This document shows, piece by piece, positions 5,342 through 11,755 of a stretch of 11,755 bases of DNA. The notes under the pieces were generated by a model. That model was not told where the DNA came from, searched no databases, and saw nothing but the letters and a program-made list of their open reading frames with translations. Source of the DNA: JBEIJQ01 sp040380145 (GTDB taxonomy: Bacteria; Bacteroidota; Bacteroidia; Chitinophagales; Saprospiraceae); assembly GCA_040380145.1 (NCBI GenBank), contig JBEIJQ010000100.1, positions 1 through 11,755 on the forward strand. Reading direction: 5' to 3'. Each line of letters opens with the position of its first letter. Position 1 is the stretch's first letter. The position numbers and the translations under genes are program-made.

Positions 5342-8278
5342 ATGAGCAAGAAATTCATCCTGTCCCTGGCATTTATGCTCGGTTTCGGGCAGATGCTGTT
5401 GGCCCAGTTGCCGGGTTGTTCGGCGTTTTTCAGCATCCAGCAGACTCCGGGCAGCACGCAGGTGGAGTTTTTCAACTTTACCTATAATGTGGATCCCCAG
5501 ACTTCCGTCTTTACTTGGGATTTCGGAGATGGAACCATTTTGCAGTCGAGCGATCCGTTCGTGGCGCACACCTATGCCCAGCACGGCACCTATACGGTTT
5601 GCCTATCGGTGTTCGATACGGCTCAAAACTGTGTGAACGCCTATTGCGAAGGGCTGTACCTCGCACCTCCGCAGTGCGCCGCGTATTTTCTCCATTCTGT
5701 GGCAGCGGGCAACGAGGTGACCTTCTTCGAGCAGTCCAACTATCCCGATTCCAATGCGGTGTTTACTTGGGAATTCGGTGACGGCAGTACGGCGGTCGGA
5801 TCTCAAGTGATGCATGCATACGCCCAACCGGGCAACTATCAAGTGTGCTTGACGCTCGACGCGAACGGTTGCAACACCCAATATTGCCAGCACATCAGTT
5901 CGGAGCACCCGGCGGCCTGCCACGCCGGATACTGGGCTTGGCCGGATGGGCCGCAATCGCAGACCCTGCAGTTTTTCAACGTCAGCTATGTCACCCCGAA
6001 CGCTGTCTATACATGGGATTTGGGCGATGGAACGGTGGTGGTCAACAACGACCCCAGTTTCACGCACACCTTTGCCGCCCCGGGCAACTACGACATTTGT
6101 CTGAGCGTAGTGGACGGCCTGTGTACGAACCAGTTCTGCCAGACTTGGCAGGTGGGCGACCCCGCCTTCATCTGCGATGCTTGGTTTTCCTACCAGGCCA
6201 ATGGATTCGACCTCACGGTGTTCGAACAAACGCAGGTGCAGGACTCGGTCATCGCCTACGATTGGACTTTTGGCGACGGCGGCACGGCCACCGGTGCCCA
6301 GGCCACCCACAGCTATGCGCAAGACGGTGTGTACGAAGTGTGCCTCACCACCACCACGACTTTTTGCACCGAGACCCAGTGCCAGCATATCTGGTTGAGC
6401 AATCCCGGCAACTGCCATCCTTCGTTTTGGGCCTATCCCGATTCGATCCATTCGCTCAACCTGTATTTTTCCAATTGGACTCTAGGTTCGCCCTTGGCCA
6501 CCTACACTTGGGATTTCGGCGACGGTACCGTGGCGAACAATGCGCAGCCCAACTTTTTCCACACATACGCGGCCCCCGGCAACTACGATGTTTGCCTGAC
6601 CGTGGAAGACGGCAACTGCACCGCGCAATTTTGCCAACACTTCCAAGTGGGCGATCCGGCGTTCATCTGCAGCGCATGGTTTTCCACTCTCCACAACGGA
6701 CTGTCCGTTGACTTTCTGGAATACACGCAGGTCGTGGATTCTGTCGTGGTCTTTGAATGGGATTTCGGCGACGGCACCGTGGACACTGGATCGGCTCCGA
6801 CGCATACTTTCGCGTCTGCCGGGCTGTACGATGTGTGCCTGAAGGTGACCACCACATTCTGCTCGACGCAGTACTGTGCGACCATCCATGTGGACGGCGG
6901 CATTTTCAACGGCAACTGCCAGGCGTCCTTTTGGGCCTGGCCCGACGGGGGGAATCCTCTTGGCCTCGTGTTTTCCAACCAGAGTACGGCCGGCCCCAAC
7001 GCCATTTACCAGTGGAACTTCGGCGACGGAACGGTGCTGGCCAACAATGCCCCCAGTTTTGTATATACCTACGCGGCGCCCGGTGCCTACAACATCTGCC
7101 TGACGGTGATCGACGGCAACTGTACGAACACCTTTTGCTCGCCGCTGCACGTGCAGAACGGTGGTGGCGGGGCGTCCTGCACGGCGGGCTTCACTTTCTA
7201 CGAAGACGGTTACAATGTGTATCTGATGTCCGATCTGCAGGATCCCAACTTTTTGTACCAGTGGGACATCCTGCCGGGCGGCAACGCCCTGAGCGGACCC
7301 AATACGGCCTTTACGCCCGTTGCGCCGGGGCTGTACTGGGTTTGTCTGACCGTTGCGGCTCCCGACGGCTCTTGCCAGGATTATTTTTGCCAAAGTGTCG
7401 AGGTGCAACATACGCAGACTTCTTGCCAAGCCGGGGTGTTGGTGACCCCGGATCCCGACGCCGCGCAGAACTTCACGGTCACATTTTTCAATACCAGCAC
7501 GGGCGTCGATTCGAACGCGGTTTGTTTTCTGACCGTGGACGGGCAGGATATATTCTTCAACGGGCCGTCCATTACCTACTCGTTCCCGGGCGCCGGCGTT
7601 TACCCGGTGTGCATTTCGGTGCAGGGCGACAGTTGTACCGACACGGAGTGTTTTCCCCTGTATGTGGGCGCCCAGGCATTCAACTGCCAGGCCTCTTTCT
7701 TTTTTGACCTCGATAGTTTGGCGCTTGATCCGTACAACCTCGTGGCGGTCCACAATTCCATTTTCGATCCCGGCACGCAGTTCATGTGGGACTTCGGCGA
7801 CGGGCACATATCACCCGATCCGTACCCGACGCACACGTATGCCGATTTTGGCACCTACACGATTTGCCTGACCATGAGCAATCCCCTCACGGGTTGCTAC
7901 GATGTGCATTGCGATACGATCGGGGTGGACAGCCTCGGCAACGTCTGGCGCAACGGGCAGCAAGGGTTCACGATCAACATCCAACAGGCCGTGCCGACTT
8001 CGGTGGCAACGGTTGCGGATGCCCCCGCGGATGCCTTGCGCTTGTTCCCCAATCCGACCACCGGCCAGCTCAACCTCGATCTGGCGGTGGAGGGCGACCG
8101 GGAAGTCCTGTTCAGCGCGGTGTCGGTGACGGGCCAGATACTGCTGCGGCGCTCCTTACAACTTGTGGCGGGCGAGCAGCGCGTGACGCTGGATGTGGGC
8201 GGCCTGCCGGCCGGCGTCTATTCGCTGCAATTACAGGGGCAAGACATACTGTTGTCCAAACTTTTTGTGAAACAGTGA
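5342..8278 (+). CDS. Secreted multi-PKD-repeat protein with T9SS type A sorting domain
   Basis: This is a 978-residue extracellular or surface protein. Residues 1-21 are a signal peptide (MSKKFILSLAFMLGFG...LLA), probably cut before Gln22. Ten PKD-like modules of about 83 residues follow, roughly 26 to 860. Eight carry the PKD core W-[DETN]-[FL]-G-D-G followed by an HTYAAPGNY-like strand. Modules 8 and 9 (about 613-775) have lost the WDFGDG core. Every module has four Cys: one at its start, one in the (V/I)C(L/I) strand and a C-x4-C pair. Odd modules tend to read FWAWPDG...NNxPxF, even modules WFS...TQVxDSV...TTTFC, so the array looks built from duplicated pairs. Residues about 897-978 (LRLFPNPTTGQLNLDL to LSKLFVKQ) are a T9SS type A sorting domain, for export and surface attachment or release. 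The ATG at 5342 is preferred over an in-frame TTG at 5336. Binding or structural roles are usual for such proteins; the ligand is unknown. Confidence 0.92.
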   Translation: MSKKFILSLAFMLGFGQMLLAQLPGCSAFFSIQQTPGSTQVEFFNFTYNVDPQTSVFTWDFGDGTILQSSDPFVAHTYAQHGTYTVCLSVFDTAQNCVNAYCEGLYLAPPQCAAYFLHSVAAGNEVTFFEQSNYPDSNAVFTWEFGDGSTAVGSQVMHAYAQPGNYQVCLTLDANGCNTQYCQHISSEHPAACHAGYWAWPDGPQSQTLQFFNVSYVTPNAVYTWDLGDGTVVVNNDPSFTHTFAAPGNYDICLSVVDGLCTNQFCQTWQVGDPAFICDAWFSYQANGFDLTVFEQTQVQDSVIAYDWTFGDGGTATGAQATHSYAQDGVYEVCLTTTTTFCTETQCQHIWLSNPGNCHPSFWAYPDSIHSLNLYFSNWTLGSPLATYTWDFGDGTVANNAQPNFFHTYAAPGNYDVCLTVEDGNCTAQFCQHFQVGDPAFICSAWFSTLHNGLSVDFLEYTQVVDSVVVFEWDFGDGTVDTGSAPTHTFASAGLYDVCLKVTTTFCSTQYCATIHVDGGIFNGNCQASFWAWPDGGNPLGLVFSNQSTAGPNAIYQWNFGDGTVLANNAPSFVYTYAAPGAYNICLTVIDGNCTNTFCSPLHVQNGGGGASCTAGFTFYEDGYNVYLMSDLQDPNFLYQWDILPGGNALSGPNTAFTPVAPGLYWVCLTVAAPDGSCQDYFCQSVEVQHTQTSCQAGVLVTPDPDAAQNFTVTFFNTSTGVDSNAVCFLTVDGQDIFFNGPSITYSFPGAGVYPVCISVQGDSCTDTECFPLYVGAQAFNCQASFFFDLDSLALDPYNLVAVHNSIFDPGTQFMWDFGDGHISPDPYPTHTYADFGTYTICLTMSNPLTGCYDVHCDTIGVDSLGNVWRNGQQGFTINIQQAVPTSVATVADAPADALRLFPNPTTGQLNLDLAVEGDREVLFSAVSVTGQILLRRSLQLVAGEQRVTLDVGGLPAGVYSLQLQGQDILLSKLFVKQ
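5405..7924 (+). repeat. Ten tandem PKD-like modules in alternating A/B pairs
   Basis: Module starts, marked by the first Cys, fall at residues 26, 112, 193, 278, 358, 443, 526, 613, 695 and 782. The spacing alternates long and short (86, 81, 85, 80, 85, 83, 87, 82, 87). At DNA level the pair period is about 495 bp: gtgggcgaccccgccttcat near 6151 recurs as gtgggcgatccggcgttcat near 6646. This indicates duplication of a two-module unit. Confidence 0.85.
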
Positions 8279-8301
8279 TTTTTTGCTGCGCAAAAAAACC
8301 G

Positions 8302-8330
8302 AAAAAGGGGCGAGGGATCGCCCCTTTTTT
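8302..8330 (+). terminator. Strong intrinsic terminator of the PKD gene
   Basis: AAAAAGGGGCGA, loop GGGA, TCGCCCCTTTTTT form a perfect stem ending in a T-run 23 bp after the stop codon. It is preceded by a second small palindrome, TTTTTTGC-TGC-GCAAAAAA (8279-8297). Both elements are repeated in the right copy. Confidence 0.9.
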
Positions 8331-8384
8331 CGTTCCGGTGCCAGTGCTTTCGAGCCATGGCGATGAACCAACACGGGGGTTCAT

Positions 8385-8490
8385 ATGATCGGCCCCTGAC
8401 GACGATGCCTCCGGCAGCCCTTTCGAACGGTTGCTCAAACTGTTTTAGGAACCGCTGATGCAACACCAGCGGCGATGTTCCCGAGGCGCT
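8385..8490 (+). pseudogene. Dead 5' fragment of the VWA-domain gene
   Basis: This fragment matches the first ~119 bases of the intact VWA gene at 10204. It begins ATGATCGG, then a deletion of about 14 bases breaks the frame, so that ATG now reads M-I-G-P-stop. The original frame resumes as SPFERLLKLF and hits TAG where the intact gene has TTC. Similarity ends after GDVPEAL at 8490. It is too short and broken to encode anything and serves as evidence of the duplication. Confidence 0.82.
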
Positions 8491-8712
8491 GAGCGTCTTG
8501 TCCTGTCCGGCATACCGCTCAGGAGCATGGCGGTGCGGACAAGGATTCGGCGGATTTCTTTGGAAAAACACAGGGAGTTGTATATTTACGGCCATCCAAG
8601 GGGGAGCCCAAGGCGCCCACACATACCGAACGGCAAGGGCAATCTGTATGAGTCTGGCGGCTGCGAAGCCGTGGAAAATTTATTTTTATTGCCATTGTCA
8701 AAAATAAAAATT
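8491..8712 (+). other. Transition stretch between the left repeat and the AT-rich gene
   Basis: There is no believable gene here. The first ~170 bases have host-like GC content and the last ~50 turn AT-rich. A hairpin CGGCT-GCGA-AGCCG at 8658-8671 is followed by an A/T-rich run and lies in the probable leader of the membrane gene. An open frame from 8458 runs in frame into the membrane gene, but its first 85 codons lie in repeat-derived and transition sequence and look non-coding. I see no inverted repeats or transposase remnants that would mark a transposon end. Confidence 0.45.
8559..8588 (+). promoter_or_regulatory. Possible Bacteroidota promoter for the AT-rich membrane gene
   Basis: TTTG (8559-8562), 18 bases, then TATATTTA (8581-8588) resembles the Bacteroidota -33 TTTG / -7 TAnnTTTG arrangement with one mismatch at the last base of the -7 box. 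It would give a leader of about 115 nt before the ATG at 8713. Confidence 0.4.
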
Positions 8713-9897
8713 ATGTTGGTAATTATATCATGGCTCTTTATTATATCGACAGTTGGGTTCATTCTTTATTGGTTGATATGCTTTTGTTTTCTGAAAACAG
8801 GATTATACTTAAAAGTTGATATAGGGGGAATAGAATTTTTTAGACTTTTCCTGAAAACTCTTTTTATTTTGAATATTATATGGCTCATATTGGTAGAAAT
8901 TGTTTATTCATTGGTTTACTGGACGACTTTTTCGTTGTATATGAGTCTTCGTTTTGCTGAGCCGACAACCTCTTATGTAAACAATCGTCATTCTGGCAAT
9001 AACGCTTTATATTATTGGTTATTTATTTCTTTGATCATTTTTTGCGTTGTGATGGCCCCTTACTTTATCCTACAGCGTAAATTAAGTTTTTATTTTAAAA
9101 AAACGATTTTCACGAAACTTGCCACATCGATGAATGCCAAAAACATTGGTTTTCGTGGACAATCGGTTAAATTAAATTTATCCCAAAACTTATTTACCCA
9201 ACTTGCAGCTACGAACGGAAAAGCAATGAAATGGGTCAATAATTCATTTGTGGCCTACAAAACAAGACGAGGAGACGAAAATAAGATATTTTCAATTAAA
9301 ATTACTTCAACAGATCACATGTCATGGGAGTTCAATAATGTGAAAGCAGATTTTTATGAAGCTGTTATTTTGTTTGACGCGTCAAGAAAGCGAAAATCTG
9401 GTTATAAGACTGCTTTTGAAAAGGAACTATTTGACGGAATTGTGATTTTGGTTGAAAATATTTTCACAGAACCCTGGAAACCAACAGTATTTGAAACAGA
9501 GCGCGTATTTACCGGTAAAGAAAAGAACAGAACAATTCACAAGCAAAATTTTCTCATAAGATTTTATAATTACTTGGTTTTCAGAACAAGAGCAACTGAA
9601 AAAGTTGCTGCTTACGACAATAGTTTTATTGATCAATACATCGAACCCGGAAAACTCAAAATACAAACACAATCTTTGTTCCAATATGTTTTTTGTGACC
9701 AGAAAAATCTATATCTTTTGCTCAAAACTGAATTGGACGGTACATCTTTTGATCTGAACATGAATATTCCTGTAAAAGACAGTATGGAACTGTTCAGTCA
9801 AGATTTATCATTGGTTGCGACCGCAATGGGCGAAATTCAGCGGATACTACAATTTATTGAAGACAACAATATCAAGTACGGTAAAGATGTGGCTTAG
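8713..9897 (+). CDS. Unrecognised three-helix membrane protein, AT-rich and probably acquired
   Basis: This is a 394-residue protein that I do not confidently recognise. It has three hydrophobic segments, about residues 2-27 (MLVIISWLFIISTVGFILYW onward), 44-70 and 98-120. A soluble C-terminal part of about 270 residues follows, mixed alpha/beta and rich in Lys, Asn and Phe. The order ...SWEFNNVKADF..., ...FEKELFDGIVILVENIF..., ...AYDNSFIDQYI... and a C-terminal IPVKDSMELF faintly recalls DUF3137-type membrane proteins (low confidence). The ATG at 8713 is chosen because coding-like AT-rich sequence and the first helix begin exactly there. The gene is roughly one-third GC, its codons favour A/T in the third position, and both neighbours are GC-rich, which is good evidence of transfer. 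It sits between two direct copies of a host junction. It ends in TAG, and the terminator in the right repeat copy would serve it. An immunity, stress or surface-associated role is conceivable but unsupported. Confidence 0.75.
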   Translation: MLVIISWLFIISTVGFILYWLICFCFLKTGLYLKVDIGGIEFFRLFLKTLFILNIIWLILVEIVYSLVYWTTFSLYMSLRFAEPTTSYVNNRHSGNNALYYWLFISLIIFCVVMAPYFILQRKLSFYFKKTIFTKLATSMNAKNIGFRGQSVKLNLSQNLFTQLAATNGKAMKWVNNSFVAYKTRRGDENKIFSIKITSTDHMSWEFNNVKADFYEAVILFDASRKRKSGYKTAFEKELFDGIVILVENIFTEPWKPTVFETERVFTGKEKNRTIHKQNFLIRFYNYLVFRTRATEKVAAYDNSFIDQYIEPGKLKIQTQSLFQYVFCDQKNLYLLLKTELDGTSFDLNMNIPVKDSMELFSQDLSLVATAMGEIQRILQFIEDNNIKYGKDVA

Positions 9898-9948
9898 AAA
9901 GAAGTTTGTTTTATTGGAGATCTCACTTTCCCAAAATATGAAGTGGTC

Positions 9949-10083
9949 TTGCAGCACGCCGTGCAACTTTCGGCGGGCGAGCAGCGCTTGACGCTCGATG
10001 TGAGCAGGCTGCCGGCCGGGGGGTATTCGCTCCAAGTACAGGGACAAGACATACTTTTGTCCAAACTTTTTGTGAAACAGTGA
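9949..10083 (+). pseudogene. Headless fragment of a T9SS C-terminal domain
   Basis: The frame LQHAVQLSAGEQRLTLDVSR, LPAGGYSLQVQGQDILLSKL, FVKQ-stop matches the last ~44 residues of the PKD protein (LRRSLQLVAGEQRVTLDVGG, LPAGVYSLQLQGQDILLSKL, FVKQ). It has no internal stop, but also no start codon, signal peptide or upstream PKD module. It is in the same frame as the membrane gene, whose TAG at 9895-9897 closes 17 codons upstream. Differences from the intact copy include amino acid changes, so it may be drifting. Confidence 0.82.
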
Positions 10084-10101
10084 TTTTTTGCTGCGCAAAA
10101 A

Positions 10102-10137
10102 ACCGAAAAAGGGGCGTTGCCTCGCCCCTTTTTCGGT
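10102..10137 (+). terminator. Intrinsic terminator in the right repeat copy
   Basis: ACCGAAAAAGGGGCG, loop TTGCCT, CGCCCCTTTTTCGGT form a perfect 15-bp stem. It is homologous to the terminator at 8302-8330. The stem core is conserved and the loop differs at most positions. It now lies downstream of the membrane gene and upstream of the VWA gene. Confidence 0.88.
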
Positions 10138-10203
10138 TCCGAGGGCGGCACTTCCGTCCTGTGGCCATGAACCAACACGGGGCTTTTGGGGTTTGCATCA
10201 TAT

Positions 10204-11292
10204 ATGATCGGTTTCCGCTTTTCGGCCCCTGACGACGATGCCTCCGGCAGCCCTTTCGAACGGTTGTTCAAACTGTTCAAAGAGCTCCTGTTGCACACCA
10301 GCGGCGATGTCCCCGAGGCGCTTTCTTGGCTGACCGAGCTGGACCGCACCTACCGTCTCACAGACGATTCGTACGGCATCGCGGATTTTGTCCGCGACCT
10401 CACCGATCAGGGATATATCCGCCCGCCCGCGGGCGGGGCGAACGGTCCTTTTTCCCCGACAAAAAAAATGGAGATCGCCTTACGGCGCAGTGCGCTGGAG
10501 GATGTGTTCGGACAGTTGAAAAAAGCGCGCAGGGGCAACCACGCCACCAAGTTCGGCGGACGCGGCGACGAGCCGATGCCCGAGCTGCGTCCCTTCGAGT
10601 TCGGCGATAAGCTCGATCAAATCGCCGTTTCGGAATCGCTCAAAAACGCTTACATCAACCACGGAATCGAGGATTTCACCTTGGCCCAGAGCGACTTGGA
10701 GGTGCACGAAACGCATTTTCAGAGCCAGTCCAGCACGGTGTTGATGATCGACATTTCCCATTCGATGATCCTGTACGGCGAGGACCGCATCACCCCGGCC
10801 AAAAAAGTCGCCATGGCGCTGGCCGAACTGATCCGCACCCAATATCCCAAGGATACCCTAGACGTGCTCGTGTTCGGCAACGACGCTTGGCCCATCCAAG
10901 TCAAGGATCTGCCATATCTGGAAGTCGGTCCGTACCACACCAACACGGTGGCCGGTTTGGAGCTGGCCTTGGAACTGCTCCGCAAGCGGCGCAACCCCAA
11001 CAAGCAGATTTTCATGATCACCGACGGCAAGCCCTCCTGCATCAAGGTCGGCAAGCAGTACTACAAAAACAGTTTCGGCCTCGACCGCAAGATCGTGGGC
11101 CGCTGCCTGACCTTGGCCCAGCGCTGTCGCAAATTGGACATTCCCATCACCACTTTTATGATCGCGGAGGATCCGTATCTGATGCGCTTCGTGGACGAGT
11201 TTACCCGAGCCAACAACGGCAAGGCGTTCTACTCTTCTCTCAAAGGACTCGGAGAGTTCGTTTTTCGGGATTATCGCAAAGGAAAAAAGTGA
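10204..11292 (+). CDS. VWA-domain protein
   Basis: This is a 362-residue cytoplasmic protein with no signal peptide or membrane segment. The C-terminal half is a von Willebrand factor type A domain, about residues 178-355. It has the MIDAS metal site: DISHS (D183, S185, S187) in VLMIDISHSMILYG, the Thr in YHTNTVAG (about 244-251) and Asp274 in MITDGKPS. The N-terminal half has a helical GDVPEALSWLTELDRTYRLT stretch and a linker GRGDEPMPELRPFEFGD. Bacteroidota proteins of this build usually work with a MoxR- or magnesium-chelatase-like AAA ATPase, which is not in this window. The ATG at 10204 is preferred over an in-frame TTG at 10186. The first ~119 bases also occur as a dead fragment at 8385-8490. 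A strong terminator upstream means it needs its own promoter, and I could not identify one. Its partner and exact role are unknown. Confidence 0.88.
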   Translation: MIGFRFSAPDDDASGSPFERLFKLFKELLLHTSGDVPEALSWLTELDRTYRLTDDSYGIADFVRDLTDQGYIRPPAGGANGPFSPTKKMEIALRRSALEDVFGQLKKARRGNHATKFGGRGDEPMPELRPFEFGDKLDQIAVSESLKNAYINHGIEDFTLAQSDLEVHETHFQSQSSTVLMIDISHSMILYGEDRITPAKKVAMALAELIRTQYPKDTLDVLVFGNDAWPIQVKDLPYLEVGPYHTNTVAGLELALELLRKRRNPNKQIFMITDGKPSCIKVGKQYYKNSFGLDRKIVGRCLTLAQRCRKLDIPITTFMIAEDPYLMRFVDEFTRANNGKAFYSSLKGLGEFVFRDYRKGKK

Positions 11293-11596
11293 AGAACCGG
11301 CCCATCGAGGTCGCTGTTGCTCTTTTAGGCTGAAGCAGGATTACCGCATCAGGGGATCGGCAGACATTTTTTCGGCTTCTCCGAAGCTGTGCAAAAGAAA
11401 AAGGACCAACACTTGTTATGAAGCGATGGTCCTTTTTTCTATTTTTTTTCAGAAAAAACCGATTCAGAGAAGGAAATTGGAAAGATACCGGCTCCCAAAA
11501 AAGGAAAAGTCACGCTTTTTTTCTACCATAGTCTTGCTCCCAAAAGGAGCAGAAAAAAATCCTGCAAATCCTGATTCTGACAAAAAGTAACCTTCC
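11293..11596. other. Intergenic region between convergent genes
   Basis: No gene is seen in these 304 bases. The region holds the terminator at 11397-11440, a small hairpin GCTTC-TCC-GAAGC (11375-11387) and a second one, GCTCC-CAAAA-GGAGC (11535-11549), neither followed by Ts on a useful strand. gctcccaaaa occurs twice (near 11491 and 11535). The rest is A- and T-rich sequence. Confidence 0.5.
11397..11440. terminator. Likely bidirectional terminator between the VWA gene and serC
   Basis: AAAAGGACCA (to 11408) and TGGTCCTTTT (from 11427) pair across an 18-base loop, with an A-run before and a T-run after. This allows termination on both strands. It lies between convergent genes. Confidence 0.78.
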
Positions 11597-11755
11597 TTAC
11601 GGTTTGAAGCCCCGCATCAGTTCCACCAAGAAGTCCACGCTTTCTTGTTCGAGCGCGTTGTACAGCGAAGCGCGCAGGCCGCCCACGGAGCGGTGGCCCT
11701 TGACGCCTTCGATGCCGTTGTCGGCGCAGATTTTTAAAAAGGCCGATTCGTGTGC
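11597..11755 (-). CDS. serC: Phosphoserine aminotransferase, C-terminal part
   Basis: Only the last 52 residues are in the window; the gene continues beyond the right edge. The frame reads ESAFLKICADNGIEGVKGHR, then SVGGLRASLYNALEQESVDF, and ends MRGFKP-stop. GxKGHRSVGGxRASxYNA is the hallmark C-terminal motif of SerC, the PLP enzyme that makes 3-phosphoserine from 3-phosphohydroxypyruvate with glutamate (serine biosynthesis, also pyridoxine in some bacteria). The His-Arg in this motif contributes to phosphate/substrate binding in the family. Terminator-like sequence follows on its strand at 11440-11397. Confidence 0.9.
   Translation of the reverse strand, partial: AHESAFLKICADNGIEGVKGHRSVGGLRASLYNALEQESVDFLVELMRGFKP

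Larger units (their letters stand above)
8141..8490 (+). repeat. Left copy of a ~350-bp direct repeat (PKD 3' end, terminator, VWA 5' fragment)
   Basis: This segment is repeated at 9949-10322. Over the last 118 nt of the PKD gene I count 14 mismatches by hand (about 88% identity). The stretch ttgtccaaactttttgtgaa and the next 35 bases are almost identical in both. The copies stay alignable through the terminator, a cluster around atgaaccaacacgggg, and cccctgacgacgatgcctcc, ending at ccgaggcgct. The left copy lacks about 14 bases after ATGATCGG and a further stretch just upstream. Confidence 0.9.
9949..10322 (+). repeat. Right copy of the direct repeat (T9SS-domain relic, terminator, VWA 5' end)
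   Basis: This is the partner of 8141-8490. It begins within the T9SS-domain relic, includes the terminator and runs into the first ~119 bases of the intact VWA gene. It is about 24 bp longer than the left copy because of extra bases around the VWA start. The VWA start is intact here and broken in the left copy, while the secretion gene is intact at the left copy and headless here. Confidence 0.9.

Noticed and set aside
5405..5421. Cys26 of the PKD protein (LPGC) as a lipoprotein attachment site
   Set aside because: Pro at -2 is atypical for a lipobox, the LLA-Q site just before is a good signal peptidase I site, and Cys26 belongs to the regular module lattice.
6482..7807. Long minus-strand open frames inside the PKD gene (also 5603-6451)
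   Set aside because: They mirror the repeat structure of the plus-strand gene and have no recognisable domain or start context.
8458..8712. A longer start for the membrane protein (85 extra codons from an ATG at 8458)
   Set aside because: The extra codons fall in the decayed VWA fragment and transition sequence, are Arg/Gly/Pro-rich and unlike the AT-rich gene, and would place a polar stretch before the first helix.
8491..9948. A classical insertion sequence or composite transposon
   Set aside because: There is no transposase or integrase, no terminal inverted repeats, and the flanking direct repeats are ~350 bp of host genes rather than a short target-site duplication.
10166..10231. A 21-residue frame (MNQHGAFGVCIIYDR...) upstream of the VWA gene, with a changed counterpart in the left repeat
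   Set aside because: The left copy diverges after MNQHG, and there is no coding bias or ribosome-binding signal; it is probably chance.
1..11755. CRISPR arrays, tRNA or rRNA genes, riboswitches
   Set aside because: No regularly spaced short repeats outside the PKD coding repeats, no cloverleaf or rRNA-like segments, and no recognisable riboswitch core were seen on reading both strands.

Overview
The window looks like a chromosomal segment of a fairly GC-rich Bacteroidota, possibly from the Saprospiria/Lewinella side (the phylum is well supported, the finer placement is a guess). The evidence is a type IX secretion (T9SS) C-terminal sorting domain on a large PKD-repeat protein, a small lipoprotein preceded by a TAnnTTTG-type -7 box, little sign of Shine-Dalgarno sequences, and the style of the PKD, VWA and lipoprotein genes. 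No rRNA, tRNA, CRISPR array or transposase was seen.

Positions 1-4597 hold a tightly packed minus-strand cluster. In transcription order it is an ACMSD-type amidohydrolase/decarboxylase (3602-4597), an acyl-CoA carboxylase beta subunit (1998-3539), dapF (1206-1978), a FecCD-type ABC permease (196-1209) and an unrecognised gene leaving the window (1-199). The last three are joined by ATGA stop/start overlaps. dapF and the leftmost gene each read correctly only if one base is added to or removed from a homopolymer run. Those are either two sequence errors or two real frameshifts in one operon. A hairpin with a T-run just after the ACMSD gene may partly uncouple it from the carboxylase gene.

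Positions 4665-8330 are on the plus strand: a small lipoprotein gene with its own likely promoter and terminator, an AT-rich spacer, and a 978-residue secreted protein. That protein has ten PKD-like modules, each with exactly four regularly placed cysteines, and ends in a T9SS sorting domain and a strong terminator.

Positions 8141-10322 are the most unusual part. About 350 bp covering the end of the PKD gene, its terminator and the beginning of the next gene (a VWA-domain protein) occurs twice in direct orientation. Between the copies is an AT-rich gene for an unrecognised three-helix membrane protein (8713-9897), with base composition unlike its surroundings. The left copy carries a dead 5' fragment of the VWA gene. 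The right copy carries a headless T9SS-domain fragment followed by the intact VWA gene (10204-11292). This looks like a host junction that was duplicated when foreign DNA entered, for example by recombination-mediated integration.

The VWA gene and the 3' end of serC (minus strand, 11597-11755) converge on a likely bidirectional terminator.
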